In this document: positions 19,728 through 31,092 of the stretch, piece after piece
Position numbering within the stretch: the stretch's first letter is position 1
Layout: each line of letters starts with the position of its first letter
Source of the DNA: Heloderma charlesbogerti
Lineage: Eukaryota; Chordata; Lepidosauria; Squamata; Helodermatidae
Assembly (NCBI GenBank): GCA_026122225.1
Contig: JANEZZ010000739.1
Location: forward strand, 1,860,001-1,924,000
DNA: 64,000 bases
Reading direction: 5' to 3'
Notes under the pieces: model-generated
Told to the model about the DNA's origin: nothing
The model's database searches: none
Seen by the model: the letters and a program-made list of their open reading frames with translations, nothing else
Translations under genes and position numbers: made by a program

Positions 19728-20340
19728 TCCTTTCTTATTCTCATTCTCTGTCTCCCCCAAAATATTGTATTGTTTCCCACTGACATCTTGTCCCTGCCCT
19801 CTGTCTGGAGAGGACAAATAATGATAAATCACCTTTGCCAATTGGCTCCTAGCCTCCCAGGGGCATTTTTTTTTTTTTACTTTCCATAACAGAAGGGTGT
19901 GCTTGGAAGCTTGCTGCTGAGCATTAAGGAAGATTTGTAGTCATTCTGGCCTGAACTTTTCCCTTTCCAATCCCCCACATATCTATCCTCTCTCTCTCTC
20001 TCTCTCCAACTATAACTCTATTCAGTTATCAAAAAACACACACGCTGGTTTAAAAGACCGGAGTTAAGGCTATGTCATTTTGGGCCAAACTCAAAAAGGC
20101 CAGGAAATTGGAGGCTGAGGCTGATGCCTTAACTGACATGCCCTGTGATCAGTAAGGATGTTGTGCAATGTCAGAAATTCTGCTCGCTTACACTTTTCCC
20201 TCCAAGCACCCACACTTTTCCTTCTTTTTGTGTTATTGGTGTTGCAAAATGTTATTGTGAATGGATACACTTTTTCTTTTGCTGATGCCCCCCCTCATTT
20301 TTTGTTTCTGTTATTAGTTGAAATAATAAAGAACACACAA
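19728..20340. other. V2R gene A intron 5, no other gene
   Basis: The part near 19855-19960 aligns with 38005-38095 in remnant D (ATAACAGAAG, TATTAAGGAA/CATTAAGGAA). The rest holds a (TC)n run at about 19988. No gene was recognised. Confidence 0.5.
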
Positions 20341-20344
20341 ACTG

Positions 20345-20740
20345 GGAGGTGAGGGAAGACACACGCAGATTCAGACTGAGGAGTGGGGGTGGGGATACAC
20401 AGACACACACACTGTGGGCAGGGAGCAGACATACATACACACATGCTGGGGACTGGGGAGAGAGACAGACACATGCACACACTGGGGACTGGGGAGACAC
20501 AGGTCGAGACACACTAGGGGGTGGGGAGACACAGACCAGAGCATGCACACACACTGGAGAATGGGGAGAAAGACAGGCACACGGATGCACATTGGGGCTG
20601 GGGAGAGATCCAAACATATACAGAAGGGTGGGGAGAGACACAGACCAACAAACTCACACACTGGGTGGGTGGAGATACACACCACACACATACTGTAGGG
20701 TGGGGAGACACAGAACACACAAACACACAAACTTAATGGT
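20345..20740. repeat. Degenerate minisatellite rich in GGGGAGACACAGAC and CACACA
   Basis: Imperfect units of roughly 40-45 bp alternate GGG(T/A)(C/G)TGGGGAGA with ACACACAC-type runs. It is open in several frames on both strands, so the apparent proteins (up to 186 residues) are artefacts. Confidence 0.85.
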
Positions 20741-21245
20741 GGGACAACGCATGCTGTATCAGCATTGGGAGATTCCAGGCTGCCAGGGTGTGGGGAGAGG
20801 GCAATCTGGGTTGTTCTTGGAGGGGGTGTGTGATCTGTGGGGGGAGGGGAAATTCAGGTTTTTGCAAGGGGTGGGCAATTCAGGTTATCATTTTGGAGGA
20901 CAGAATTAGAATTTCTCTTCTAAAAACAGAAATTTGTTTGAAATAGTTTTCCACCAACTCCAGTACAAGAGGAATATCTTTTATGTGAGAATGCTTTCAC
21001 TTCTTCAGAAATCTTGACTAAAAAAAGTCGCATAGAACAGGATCTGAAGACCTCCCCACCTGCCTCTCCAGAGACACCAGCAGCCACAGATACCAGCAGC
21101 AAATAGCAGCAGCAGAGGGCAGCAGCTTTAAAGACGAGGGAGAAAGGGGCAAATGTGGACTTTATCTGCTCCTTCTTCGCTGCTGTTCTCTTTTATCTCT
21201 TTTATATTTTATACTGTTGAAAATTTTATACCCTAACATTTTAAT
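20741..21245. other. Intron, no gene recognised
   Basis: Purine-rich and GGGG-rich DNA up to 20900, then unique-looking sequence. Nothing was identified. Confidence 0.45.
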
Positions 21246-23633
21246 ATGTGCCTGGGAGGACTATTGGGCAACTCAGGGGGTCAGGGAGGTGCCAGTATTT
21301 CCCAACATGTTATCAGCCCAACGCATATAAAAGGACACATGCTTGATCTGGTTTTCTCGACTGGGCAGGAGGATGGTGATCTGAAAGTGGAGGAATTAAC
21401 ATCTGTCCCTTTGTCATGGACAGATCACTTCCTGCTGAGGTTTAGACTCATGGCAGCCTTCCCCCTCTGCAAGGGAGGGGGACCTATTAAAATGGTCTGC
21501 CCCTGGAGATTAATGGATTCCGATGGATTCCAGAGGGCTCTGGGGGATTTTCCTGCTGGTATGGCTGGTGCTCCTGTCGAAGCCCAGGTCACTCTGTGGA
21601 ATGCAGAGGTGACTCGGGCGGTTGACACGATCACGCCCAAGCGCCCTCTCCCTCTGAGCAGAGCTGGGTCAGCTCCTTGGTATACACCTGAGCTGAAGGC
21701 AATGAAGCAAGAGGAGAGATGGTTAGAATGCAGGTGGAGGAAAACTCATGCTGAGTCTGACCGAACACAGGTAAGAGCCCACTATCAAGCCTAATTTGTG
21801 GCGGTGAGGGTGGAAAAGAGACAGTTCTTTTCCACCAGCATTGCATCTTCTCAGTGTCATCCAGCAGAGATTTTCCAAGTGGTTCATGGCCTGTTACATT
21901 CTGGGCTGGGGAGAGAGATGGTGGAACCCTCGGTAGCATGCTGTGACGGGTTTGCACAGCACCTTGAAGATAAAGTCGCTCAGATTCGTCATGAATTGGA
22001 CACTACGATTAATGCAGTTCCATTGGTAGAGGCATTCAGAGCACCATCTGGTCCAGTTTTATTGGATGAGTTTCAGTTACTGAGGCCTGAGGATGCGGAC
22101 AAGGTGCTTGGCCAAGTCCGATCGACCACTTGTGTGCTTGACCCTTGCCCTTCATGGCTTATTAAATCAAACAAGGAGGGGATGTCTGGCTGGGTCCAGG
22201 AGGTTGTAAATTCCTCCTTGAGAGAGGGAGTGGTGCCTGCCACTTTAAAAGAGGCGGTAATTAGACCACTCCTGAAAAAGCCTAACCTGGACCCAGAGGA
22301 TGTTAACGATTATAGGCCAGTGGCCAACATCCCCTTCCTGGGCAAGGTGCTTGAGCAGGTAGTTGTAGGACAGCTCCAGGCACTGTTGAATGAAATGGAT
22401 TATCTAGATCCATTTCAATCGGGCTTCAGGCCTGGTTTTGGAATGGAAACTGCCTTGGTTGCCCTGTGGGATGACCTCTGCTGGGAGAGGGACAGTGGGA
22501 GTGCGACCCTGTTGATTCTCCTGGACCTCTCAGCGGCTTTCGATACCATCGACCATGGTTTCCTTCTGGATAGGTTGTCTGGGTTGGGAGTTGGAGGCAC
22601 TGCACTACAGTGGTTCCACTCCTACTTGGATGGCCAATTCCAGAAGGTGGTACTGGGGGATTATTGCTCTGTGCCATGGCAATTGTGCCATGGGGTTCCA
22701 TAGGGCTCTATTTTATCCCCCATGCTGTTGAACATCTACATGAAACTGCTGGGGGAGGTTATCCGGAGGTGTGGGCTGAGGTGCCATCAATATGCGGATG
22801 ACACCCAGCTCTACCTCTCTTTCTCATCAAATCCAGGTGAGGCAGTGGCTGTTCTGAATCAGTGCCTGGGCACGGCAATGGACTGGATGAGGGCCAATAA
22901 ACTGAAACTCAATCCAGACAAGACGGAGGTACTGTTAGTGGGTGGTCCGTCTGCCCGGCTAGGTGATATTCAACCTGTTCTGGAGGGGGTTGCACTCCCC
23001 CTAAAGGATCAGGTTCGTAGTTTGGGGGTGCTCTTGGATCCAGAACTGTCACTTGAGGCACAGGTGAACTCAATGGCACGGAGCACTTTTTATCAGCTTA
23101 GGCTGGTATACCAACTACGCCCTTATCTGGACAGAGATAGCCTAGCTACAGTGATCCATGCTCTGATAACTTCTTGTCTGGATTACTGCAATGCATCATA
23201 CATGGGGCTGCCTTTGAAAATGGTCCAGAAACTTCGGCTGGTCCAAAATAGGGCAGCAAGATTGTTAAGAGGGATTGGACTGCGAGCTCATATTATGCCA
23301 GTACTTTTCCAGCTGCACTGGCTGCCAGTCCATTTCCGGGCCCGATTCAAAGTGCTGGTGTTAACATTCAAAGCCCTTAACGGCTTGGGGCCAGGTTACT
23401 TGAAGGATTGCCTCCTCCCATATGTGTCTGCCCAGACCTTAAGTTCATCCTCAGTGGCCCTCGTCCATGAGCCCCTGCCAAAGGAAGTGAGGTGGGTGGC
23501 TACGAGGAGGAGGGCTTTTTCTGCTGTGGCAACCCGGCTCTGGAATGAGCTCCCTAGTGAGGTTCGCCTGGCACCTACATTGTATTCCTTTCGGCACCAG
23601 GTGAAGACCTTTTTATTTTCCCAGGCATTTTAG
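21246..23633 (+). pseudogene. L2-type LINE ORF2 (endonuclease end and reverse transcriptase)
   Basis: One frame of about 795 codons is broken only by TAA at 21792-21794 and TAG at 22701-22703, each apparently a single-base change; the second is at the glutamine of the usual GVPQG motif. Parts in order: endonuclease end (GHMLDLVFSTG, SWTDHFLLRF), RT start (PNLDPEDVNDYRPVANIPFL, QSGFRPGFGMETAL), motif A (LLDLSAAFDTIDH), the catalytic CHQYADDTQLYLS, and the C-terminus with QNRAARLL and LHWLPVHFRARFKVLVLTFK. The C-terminal signature and tail fit the L2 clade, with CR1 as the alternative. It is inactive in its present form. Confidence 0.88.
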
Positions 23634-23855
23634 CATTTTAGCTTTCTAAATTTTTTAGCTTTGCTGTTTTAAATCTGTATTTTAAACTCCTGCACTGCTG
23701 ATAGGTTTTATTGTGGTTCTATTGTTATATTGTGGTTTTAATGTTCTATATATTTTAAATTGTTTTATTGTGTGTTGTTTGGTTTTAATTTTTGTGAACC
23801 ACCCAGAGAGCTTCGGCTATTGAGCGGTATAGAAATAAATAAATAAATAAATATG
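21250..23855 (+). mobile_element. L2-type LINE, 2.6 kb, nearly intact
   Basis: The element runs from the C-terminal end of the endonuclease through the whole RT to a 3' tail of (AAAT)n. It is inserted in the sense opposite to V2R gene A, inside intron 5. It is 5'-truncated in the endonuclease. The 3' UTR block AACCACCCAGAGAGCTTCGG is also found at 28100, 46015 and 62050. Confidence 0.92.
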
Positions 23856-24962
23856 GTCACCAACCTATTCCTAAAGCCACTCTTACACTAAAGAAAACCC
23901 CGGCAGCCCTCCCATTCTGGAGCCTTTCCGCATTTATCGCGTGTTCCCAGATGGTGACCACATGACTGCTGAAAAGGGAAACAATTTATTTTCAAGATTC
24001 CATCCAACACAATGAAACATCGCCATCTAGCGGCTGTTTAAATAGTGTAAGAACCCAACTTTAAAAGATGGTTTACTCTTTCTGGATCATTTTGGAATGA
24101 AATAACCAGGAAATTCCTCTGGATGTGCCCTCAGAGTTAACAAGAGCATGAAAAGGACCCACAAACCTCCATGACTGAGCAATCTCAATAGAATAAAAGC
24201 TCCATGTGAAGGAGCCCTAAAAGCCACTTTTGAGGGCCTTTTTCACTTTTTGTCTTTAAACTGCTCTTTCTCCATCAAACTTTTAGCAATATTTCTGATA
24301 TTTTCAGGATTTGTAAAATGAATACTTCTTTTTGGCACCTGAAAGTTTTAGAGAGATTGGTGAAATTACTCCAATTTTATAAAAGTTAGAACAACCCAAG
24401 CCCCGATCACCATTTTACATGGTGGAATGCTTAAACACCCCCCCCACACACACACGGGACTTAAGAATATAATAAAATGTGCATAAACACCATAATTCTT
24501 CTCCATGGCATCTACCTTTCTGTATGCAGTAATTTCTTTCTTTTGGGATATGGAGAGATATTTAATTACATGACTAACATAGAGTCAGACATAGAGCTAT
24601 CATGATCCAAAACACGCATCATTTTTTATGAGATAACATGCCAATGCATTCTTTGTTGGTAGCTACCTACATATATCTTTCTTCCTTCATTTGCATATGA
24701 TGCACATTATTAACTAAATCAAAACACAAATCCAATGTTTTGAGCGTTGAAAGGAATAATCAAGCATCACTAGGCCTGTATGTGAAAAGGAGATTTACGT
24801 TCTTCTATAACAAGGGCTCTGGCTATAGCCTGATATTCAAGGATCAGTAACATATTCCTACTCCCTCCAGATCAGGGCCATGCTAGTTTTGATTACATTA
24901 GTTTTGCTTGATATAGTATGATACGTAGCGGACTTGACATCTGTGAAGACTATGCCTCCTAC
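23856..24962. other. V2R gene A intron 5, proximal part
   Basis: From about 24490 this matches 38105-38785 upstream of the exon 5 of remnant D (for example GCAGTAATTTCTTTCTTTTG against GGAGTAATTTCTTTCTTTTT, and AGCCTGATATTCAAGG in both). No other gene was seen. Confidence 0.65.
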
Positions 24963-25089
24963 CTTTTTCATAAGAAACCTTCCCTCGTGGACATGGAACA
25001 CAACCGTAACAGCAAAATGCCTCCCCTTCCTTCTTTTTCCTGCTGTAACCAGGATGGCAGTTGTCATTACACAGGGAACGGGGCAGCAC
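24963..25089 (-). CDS. VMN2R: V2R gene A, exon 5 (cysteine-rich domain)
   Basis: 127 bp with acceptor TCTGATTAG and donor G/GTAGGA. It encodes VLPRSLCNDNCHPGYSRKKK and then EGEAFCCYGCVPCPRGK, with cysteines at exon residues 7, 11, 26, 27, 30 and 33. This is the NCD3G cysteine-rich linker that couples the ligand-binding domain to the 7TM domain. It enters in phase 0 and leaves with one base, which pairs with the two leading bases of exon 6 to give Asp. Confidence 0.93.
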
Positions 25090-25766
25090 CTAATCAGAAA
25101 TATCAGTGCAGAAGGGTTAGGACTGAGAAAGATATTGTCTGATAGTTAAGGATTCATTTGCAGGTATAAAAAAACATGGTGTTCTAAATGGGGTGGATTT
25201 CCTATGAGTTTGTTTGTTAATAATACTTATATGACACTTCATATAACAAAGTCTCTAAGCAGTTCACATACTATCGTATTAAAATTGCTGTTAGAAATAT
25301 ACTGTTAGTAAAAACAATTACATCTAGTATGGCAAAAATATAATAAAAAGAATAAAATGGACCAGCATGGCAAGTATCAATTACAAGCCAGGGGAAGCTT
25401 GAGTAAACAGGTACATTTTCAGGAGGCTCTTAAACACATCCTATTTTCTGCCTCCTGAACTACATGGGGGAAGTTGTTCCAGAGGGTGGGCATCATTACT
25501 GAGAAGGCTCCCTTTTGAGATTTCAGATCAGCCCATTGAGACATTTTTTCAGTATAAGATATAGAATGTAATCCCCACTGATTTCTGGTTATACTGAATG
25601 AATGAGATTCTCCCAACTCAGCCTTAACATAGGGCCCTATAATGACAGATGGCATTAAGTTATTTTTAAACAAACTAACAAAAAATAGGTTGTGCTAAAT
25701 CAGACTCATATGAATTAGCCATCTACAATTTTTCATCTAAAAAACTTTAGCTTCTTTCTGTCTCAC
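25090..25766. other. V2R gene A intron 4
   Basis: The first 60 bases next to exon 5 are conserved with 38913-38970 and 54485-54540. About 25380-25640 resembles decayed LINE-like repeat DNA (GGAAGTTGTTCCAGAGGGTGGG). No other gene was found. Confidence 0.55.
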
Positions 25767-25994
25767 CTGGTTAAACATCCTAGGCCACACAATGCTTTTA
25801 TCTTCGATTGTTAACTGCTTTCCATGAGGAGCCTGTGGAGTGAAACTTCCAACCTGAACTCTCAGAAAAGACTGATTTGGGAAAATTACCCAGTTGGTAA
25901 CATCAAATCCTGTGACTACTTCTCCATTTTCATCAAACTGTATTGTCTCTCCCACACTGTTGTTGAAGGAGATGCCCCTTAGAAAAGGATGGAG
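25767..25994 (-). CDS. VMN2R: V2R gene A, exon 4
   Basis: 228 bp (76 codons, phase 0 at both ends) between acceptor TGCATTTAG and donor CAG/GTGAGA. The peptide LHPFLRGISFNNSVGETIQF, DENGEVVTGFDVTNWVIFPN, FLRVQVGSF and IVWPRMFNQ is the end of the ligand-binding lobe region typical of V2Rs. It is fully open. Confidence 0.93.
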
Positions 25995-26702
25995 CTAAAT
26001 GCAAAGAGGAAAAGATATAATGGGACAGCAAAGTATTTTCATGATCGCACTGACAAATACCTATCCTAGATTTGTTGAGAGTATTTTACATTTGTCTGGG
26101 TCTAGCCCCCTAAAGGCTTTTCCTGAGAGTTCTGTGGCTGGAGGGATGCAAAGTCTGTCTCCCAAGAAGAGTTGTCTGTCTCCTATTGCTCACCAGGTGG
26201 AAACAGAAATTTGTGACAGAATGATTTGGTGAATTAGGTATTGAGTCATCACCCCCTCCCCCCACCTGTCTTAATGTGACCCTCGAGAAAACTGAGTTAC
26301 TGATCAGGGGTCTATGGAAAAGGAGATGGAGACAACGAGCAAATTGATAGTACTTAACCCTAATTTAACCCAAACCGAAACCCTAACAACTCATGTATCA
26401 TGGCCCCATTCAGGCATTCTTGTTGCCATGTTTACTCAACACATGAGGAGGGAGCGTGCTCCAGCCCCATCGTGCTCTGTTGCCACATCCATCATCCTGT
26501 ACATGGAAGGTGACAGACAGTTGTAAGACAAGAGCTTCCTGTATCCATGGAGGCCCCATTAAGAACCCACGGATACAGGGGTCGCTCCTCTTCAGACCGT
26601 CACCCTCCATGTACACAGAGTGACAGATTTGACAGCAGAGAGGGGTGTGGCTGGAGCGTTCCCTCTCCTTGTGTGTTGATTGAACATGAATAGAGCTCAT
26701 GC
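25995..26702. other. V2R gene A intron 3, left part
   Basis: About 26400-26520 and 26560-26690 form a diverged inverted repeat (CATGAGGAGGGAGCGTGCTC against GGAGCGTTCCCTCTCCTTGT), which may be a foldback element. No gene was seen. Confidence 0.5.
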
Positions 26703-26710
26703 CTTCAAGC

Positions 26711-27569
26711 TAGGGATGGTGGAGAATTCCCCTATGGATTTCAGTGAGGCTGAATGCACTGGCATTCGGCCCCCTGAAATCTGTAGTGGAACGGCCTGCC
26801 ACCCCCCGCCCCCACGTGGATCCCCCCCGGGATGAGACTTACCTGGGGCGGATGTTCCAGACAGCAGCCATGGTTCCAGCAGCGGTTTCGGCAGCGGTGG
26901 CTGGTCTTCCGACCGGCTGCCACCGCCGCCATTTGCAGTCTGGTCTTTTCTTTTTTTTACCCAGACATGGTAGGCTATGAAAAGACTTATGTAGCCTATC
27001 ATGTCTGGGTAAAAAAAAAAAAGTGTACGCAAATGGCGGCAGCTACAGCAGCAGCCATTTGCGTACCTTATTTTTCACCATTTCAGTCTATGTAAATATT
27101 TACATAGACTATTACAGTGAAAATAAAGGGGAACACAAATAGCGTAGTGGGCGCTATTTGCGTTCCCCTTTTTTTCGCCGTAATAGCTTATTTAAATATT
27201 TACGTAGGCTAAAACGGTGAATCAAAAAGGAATGCAAATAGCACCCACTATGCTATTTGTGTTCCCCTTTATTTTTGCCATAATAAATATATTTATGTTG
27301 ACTGAAATGGCAAAAAATAAGGAACGCAAATGGTGGCTGTCGTAGGTGCCGCCATTTGCGTATGCGTTTTTTTTAATTTTTTTACCCAGAAGTGATAGGC
27401 TACGTATGTTTTTACGGTTAAATATAGGGACACAAACGGCAGCAGCTATGGCAGTCGCCATTTGCATCCCTGCTGCCCAGCGGCAGGACTCTCGGGGCTG
27501 GGACGGAGCACCTCCCCCCCCACTGCGAAGCAGATCCGCAAAACAGTAAGTGATTTTCATACATCCCTA
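26711..27569 (-). mobile_element. Multi-hairpin hAT-type MITE, full length, subtype II (copy E6)
   Basis: 859 bp with a perfect TSD, CTTCAAGC (26703-26710 and 27570-27577). Its internal hairpins use the TAAATATTTA-type core instead of the TGACGATTCA core of E4 and E5, so it is a distinct subfamily. The ATGGCGGCGG module and GTAAGTCTCATCCCGG read on the minus strand (about 26843-26935). Confidence 0.93.
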
Positions 27570-27635
27570 CTTCAAGCAATGCTCCATTGAGAAGCTGGGA
27601 AACAATCTGTGGTAACTACACCCTTCTCTGGACAG

Positions 27636-28172
27636 CTGCCAGTCCATTTCCAGACCCAATTCAAAGTGCTGGTATTGACATTCAAAGCCCTTAATGGCTT
27701 GGGGCCAGGTTATGTGAAGGATTCCCTCCTTCCATATGTGCCTGCCTGGACCATAAGATCATCCTCAGTGGTCCTTCTCTGTGAGTCCCTGTCAAAGGAA
27801 GTGCGCTGGGTGGCTACCAGGAAGAGGGCCTTTACTGCTGTGGCACCCTGGCTGTGGAATGAGCTCCCTAGAGAGCTTTGCCTGGCACCTATGTTGTACT
27901 CCTTCTGGCACCAGGTGAAGACCCTTTTATTCTCCCAGTATTTTAGCATGTAAGCCTCCTAGTCTTTTATCTATGGTGTTTTAGATCTATATTTTCAATC
28001 TCTGCATTGCTGCTAGGTTTTATTCTGGTTATACTGTTCTATGGTGGTTTGAAGTGTTCATATTTTATATGTTTTTTTATGCTGTGTTTTGTGGTTTTAA
28101 TTTTTGTGAACTGCTCAGAGAGCTTTGGCTATTGCTTGGTATAGAAATGAAAGAAATAAAATAAATGCAATT
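27636..28172 (+). mobile_element. L2-type LINE 3' fragment
   Basis: The frame to 27953 encodes QLPVHFQTQFKVLVLTFKAL and LWNELPRELCLAPMLYSFW, then the L2 3' UTR and an A-rich tail. It is the same family as 21250-23855 and is 5'-truncated. Confidence 0.9.
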
Positions 28173-28309
28173 AATTAATGAATGTAGAGTGGGCCTCATA
28201 AAGCTGAAAAGGTTTTACATGGATTTCGATGGCACTGGTATCAGCTTACATTTCCCACATCCACCACCCAATCCAAACAAAGAAGAGATGAGCTTTTGTG
28301 TGAAAATAC

Positions 28310-29161
28310 CTGCCATGCCAGCAGATTCAAGGGCTCCAGCTTTCTTCCAGCCACCCATGACCTGTGTTTGGATCTGGATTCACGCATCGAGTGTAGAGCA
28401 TGCGCCACAGCATGGACAGCACTGTGAACACTGTAGCTGTGACCAGCCATACTCATCTCAAAGCAAGTTCCAGGGAGGCTCTCTAGTTCCTCCTCCCCAC
28501 TGCAGCCTTGATGTATCATCGCACCCTCATTTGATTTTTTCAATGAACAGTTGAAAACTTTCTCCCAAAAATCATGGATGAATCCATCTTGTTTTGCCCA
28601 GGAAGGATTTATGCTCTGAAGAAATTGCTTGAATCCTAACGGTTCCTTTGAGTGGACTGCAAAGGATAGCATGCCATGGAAGGACTGTATATCATGGCTG
28701 CTTAGACTGGTTCTTGATGTGAAATCCCAGTATGTTGATGTAATCCATACCTTACTTATTGGGGAATCCAGCACTGCCCTCTGAAGAAATGAGCTTATTT
28801 CAATTATCAATGGATGTGCAACATCAGCAAGAAATACATTGGCTTTCGTTTCCATGAAGGAAGTGTATTCCAGTTCCCCATGCAAATACCCTGCCTTTCC
28901 AGCATGTTTTCGAAAAATTGCTGGCATTTTTTCTATGAAGGCAACACAGATGCCTCCCTGTGACAGCATTGGCAGTAATTTTTGCAAACGCCCTTCTCCA
29001 TGAATATTATCCACAATAAAGAGCCCAATCCATGTCCATTTGAAATGCACAAGCAACTGGACAATCCCAATGTACTGCTGAGCTTCATTTGGGACCATCT
29101 GGTATAAAGGATGGGAGACTGATTTGTCACCCCAAGCTGGGAGAAATGATCCACAAGTGAG
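28310..29161 (-). CDS. VMN2R: V2R gene A, exon 3 (ligand-binding domain)
   Basis: 852 bp (284 codons, phase 0 at both ends) between acceptor TTTATTTCAG and donor TGGCAG/GTATTT. It encodes the main part of the Venus-flytrap (ANF-receptor type) ligand-binding domain: LTCGSF, LYQMVPNEAQQYIGIVQLLV, HFKWTWIGLF, SKVWITSTYWDF, HDIQSFHGMLSFAVHS, PSWAKQDGFIHDFWEKVFNC and the end HSVHSAVHAVAHALHSM-type block. It is intact. Exon 2 should lie at higher coordinates but was not found between 29162 and the next V2R unit at 38786. Confidence 0.93.
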
Positions 29162-29470
29162 CTGAAATAAAATGTAAAGATATTTTATGAAGAGAATGCA
29201 TTTTTTGTGTGCAATAAGTGACACATCTAATCATTTCTACCAAATACCTGATTGGGTAAAAATAATACATGTATAAATGAGGTCTAGATATCATAATGTA
29301 TCTCTTTTATCACTTTATGCTTCAGTTGAAGTCTCAGTTGATGGAACCATCTCTCAATGATGCCTCCACCCTACAGAAAAGTGGGATGTCACAGAAATGG
29401 CTTATCTAAAGCCTCATCCCTGACATGCAAGTTGTATGTTCAGGGATTAAAAATGTATTATACAAAATAT
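29162..29470. other. V2R intron, no gene recognised
   Basis: The polypyrimidine tract and acceptor of gene A exon 3 are at its left edge. Nothing else was recognised. Confidence 0.5.
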
Positions 29471-30510
29471 GTATAGAATCATATTTTCATAGCATCAATT
29501 ACCTATAAAGGCCCGTCGAGTCTAACCCCCTGGTCACTGCAGGAATCCTGTTTAAAGTACCCCTGACAGATGGCTGTCCAGTCTCGGCTTGAATACCTGC
29601 AGTGACAGAGAACTGACCACCTCCCTTGGCATTTGGACCCATTGTCTGACTGCTCTGATATTTAAACAAAATCCTCCTTCATCTATCTTAAGCCTGTTTG
29701 TTTGTTTGTTTGTTTAAATGATTGGTATATCATTACGATCTCAGGGCGCCTTACAAAGAAAATCAATTTAAACAGTAAAACAATAAAGAATTTAAACAGC
29801 TAAAAGCACATTAAACCATTCAAGAAGCTATGTTCTTTCATGTCCTACAGTCCTGGATGATAGAGACCAGGTTGTGGCCCTCTCCTTCAGGTCCTCGAAA
29901 AGTGCTATGCTATCTCCTCTCAGGCTACTATTCTAAAGGCTAAACATACCTTGATCGTCTCTGTTGCCCAACTCATTACAATTTATCTGACTCCTTCTTA
30001 AAGTGTGGTGTCCAGAACTGAACTTAGTATTCGAGGTGAGGTCTGACCAGCACAGTGCTGGGTGCAATGATTACTTCCCATGATTTTGAATCTATACTTC
30101 TACTGATGCCACCTGAAAATGCATTCGCCTTCTTTACAGCCGCATCGCACTGCTGACTCATATTCAGCTGGTGGTAGACTACAAGCCCAAGATTCTTGTC
30201 ATATCTGCCAGCCAGGCATTCCCCATCTTACACCTGTGCATTTGATCTCCCCCACCCCCCGCAAATGAAGAACTTTGCCCTTGCCTCTGTGAAATTTCAA
30301 TCTGTTCCTTTCTGCCCAGTTTTCTAACCTATCAAGATAATTTTGAATTTTGTTGCTGTCTTTAAAGTAATAGCTACCACACCAATTTTGGGTCATCTGC
30401 ACATTTGATAAGCATTTCCGCAAATCTTCCTCCAAGTCATTAATAAAAATGTTGGTGAGTACAGGGCCCAGGACCAAGGTTTGCAGTACCCAGTGCAATA
30501 TCTCCCTCCA
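29471..30510 (-). mobile_element. CR1 LINE, decayed
   Basis: The minus strand has the CR1 3' UTR (CGGGCCTTTATAGG-type block near 29500) and decayed RT sequence (VLGPVLTNIFINDLEEDLRK; QNYLDRLENWAERNRLKFH). Bases 29695-29830 look like a separate inserted repeat beginning with (TTTG)n. Confidence 0.8.
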
Positions 30511-30945
30511 GTTTGTTTAGGGGCCACTGATGATGGTTCATTGAGCATGCCTCTTTGGCAATGAGCCGCATCATAGGCACTCTCTCTCGCTCTCTCTGCA
30601 ACGCAGCACGGGGGTGTGTGTGGCTTCGTTGCTGTCAGCTGTTTACATGGGGGGTCTCTCCTAACCCAGCCAAGATGATTCTTCTCCCAGCCCAGGTTGA
30701 CAGGAAGGCGGGGGGGATTGTGATTTTCCTATTAGCCCATTGGCTTCTTTTTCCCAGGCTGTGGTTACAGCAGAACTGCATGCACTTACACACAGCCATT
30801 AAAAAGGGTTTACTTCTCAGTGTTGGATTATCTCCTTCTTTAATTTATTTAGCGGGAAAAAGATAAGGAAAAGCTGGACATGCCCTGGAGGTTGATGGCA
30901 TTATGTAAATGACCCGTAAACTTCCATGACTGACCAATCAGATAA
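30511..30945. other. No gene recognised
   Basis: It includes a short (TCTCGC)n-like run at about 30580. Nothing was identified. Confidence 0.45.
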
Positions 30946-31092
30946 ATGCCTTGTGTAAAGCCCCAAATACAATGCATTGCAGCACTCCAATCTACAGGGT
31001 AATAGTGCATGGATAAAATGATGGGCAGGCAATCACTGTCTCGGAGATGTTGTAGCTTGCTCACTAGCCTAAGCTGGTGAACATCATTGTAT
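30946..31092 (-). mobile_element. L2-type LINE RT fragment, decayed
   Basis: The minus strand encodes HQLRLVSKLQHLRDSDCLPI and SAAMHCIWG, a diverged form of YQLRPYLDRDSLATVIHALI and NASYMGLP in the long L2 copy. Confidence 0.65.

Noticed and set aside
20349..20909. 186-codon open frame rich in HTH and GDWG repeats
   Set aside because: It lies in a degenerate minisatellite that is open in several frames on both strands. The peptide only mirrors the DNA repeat.
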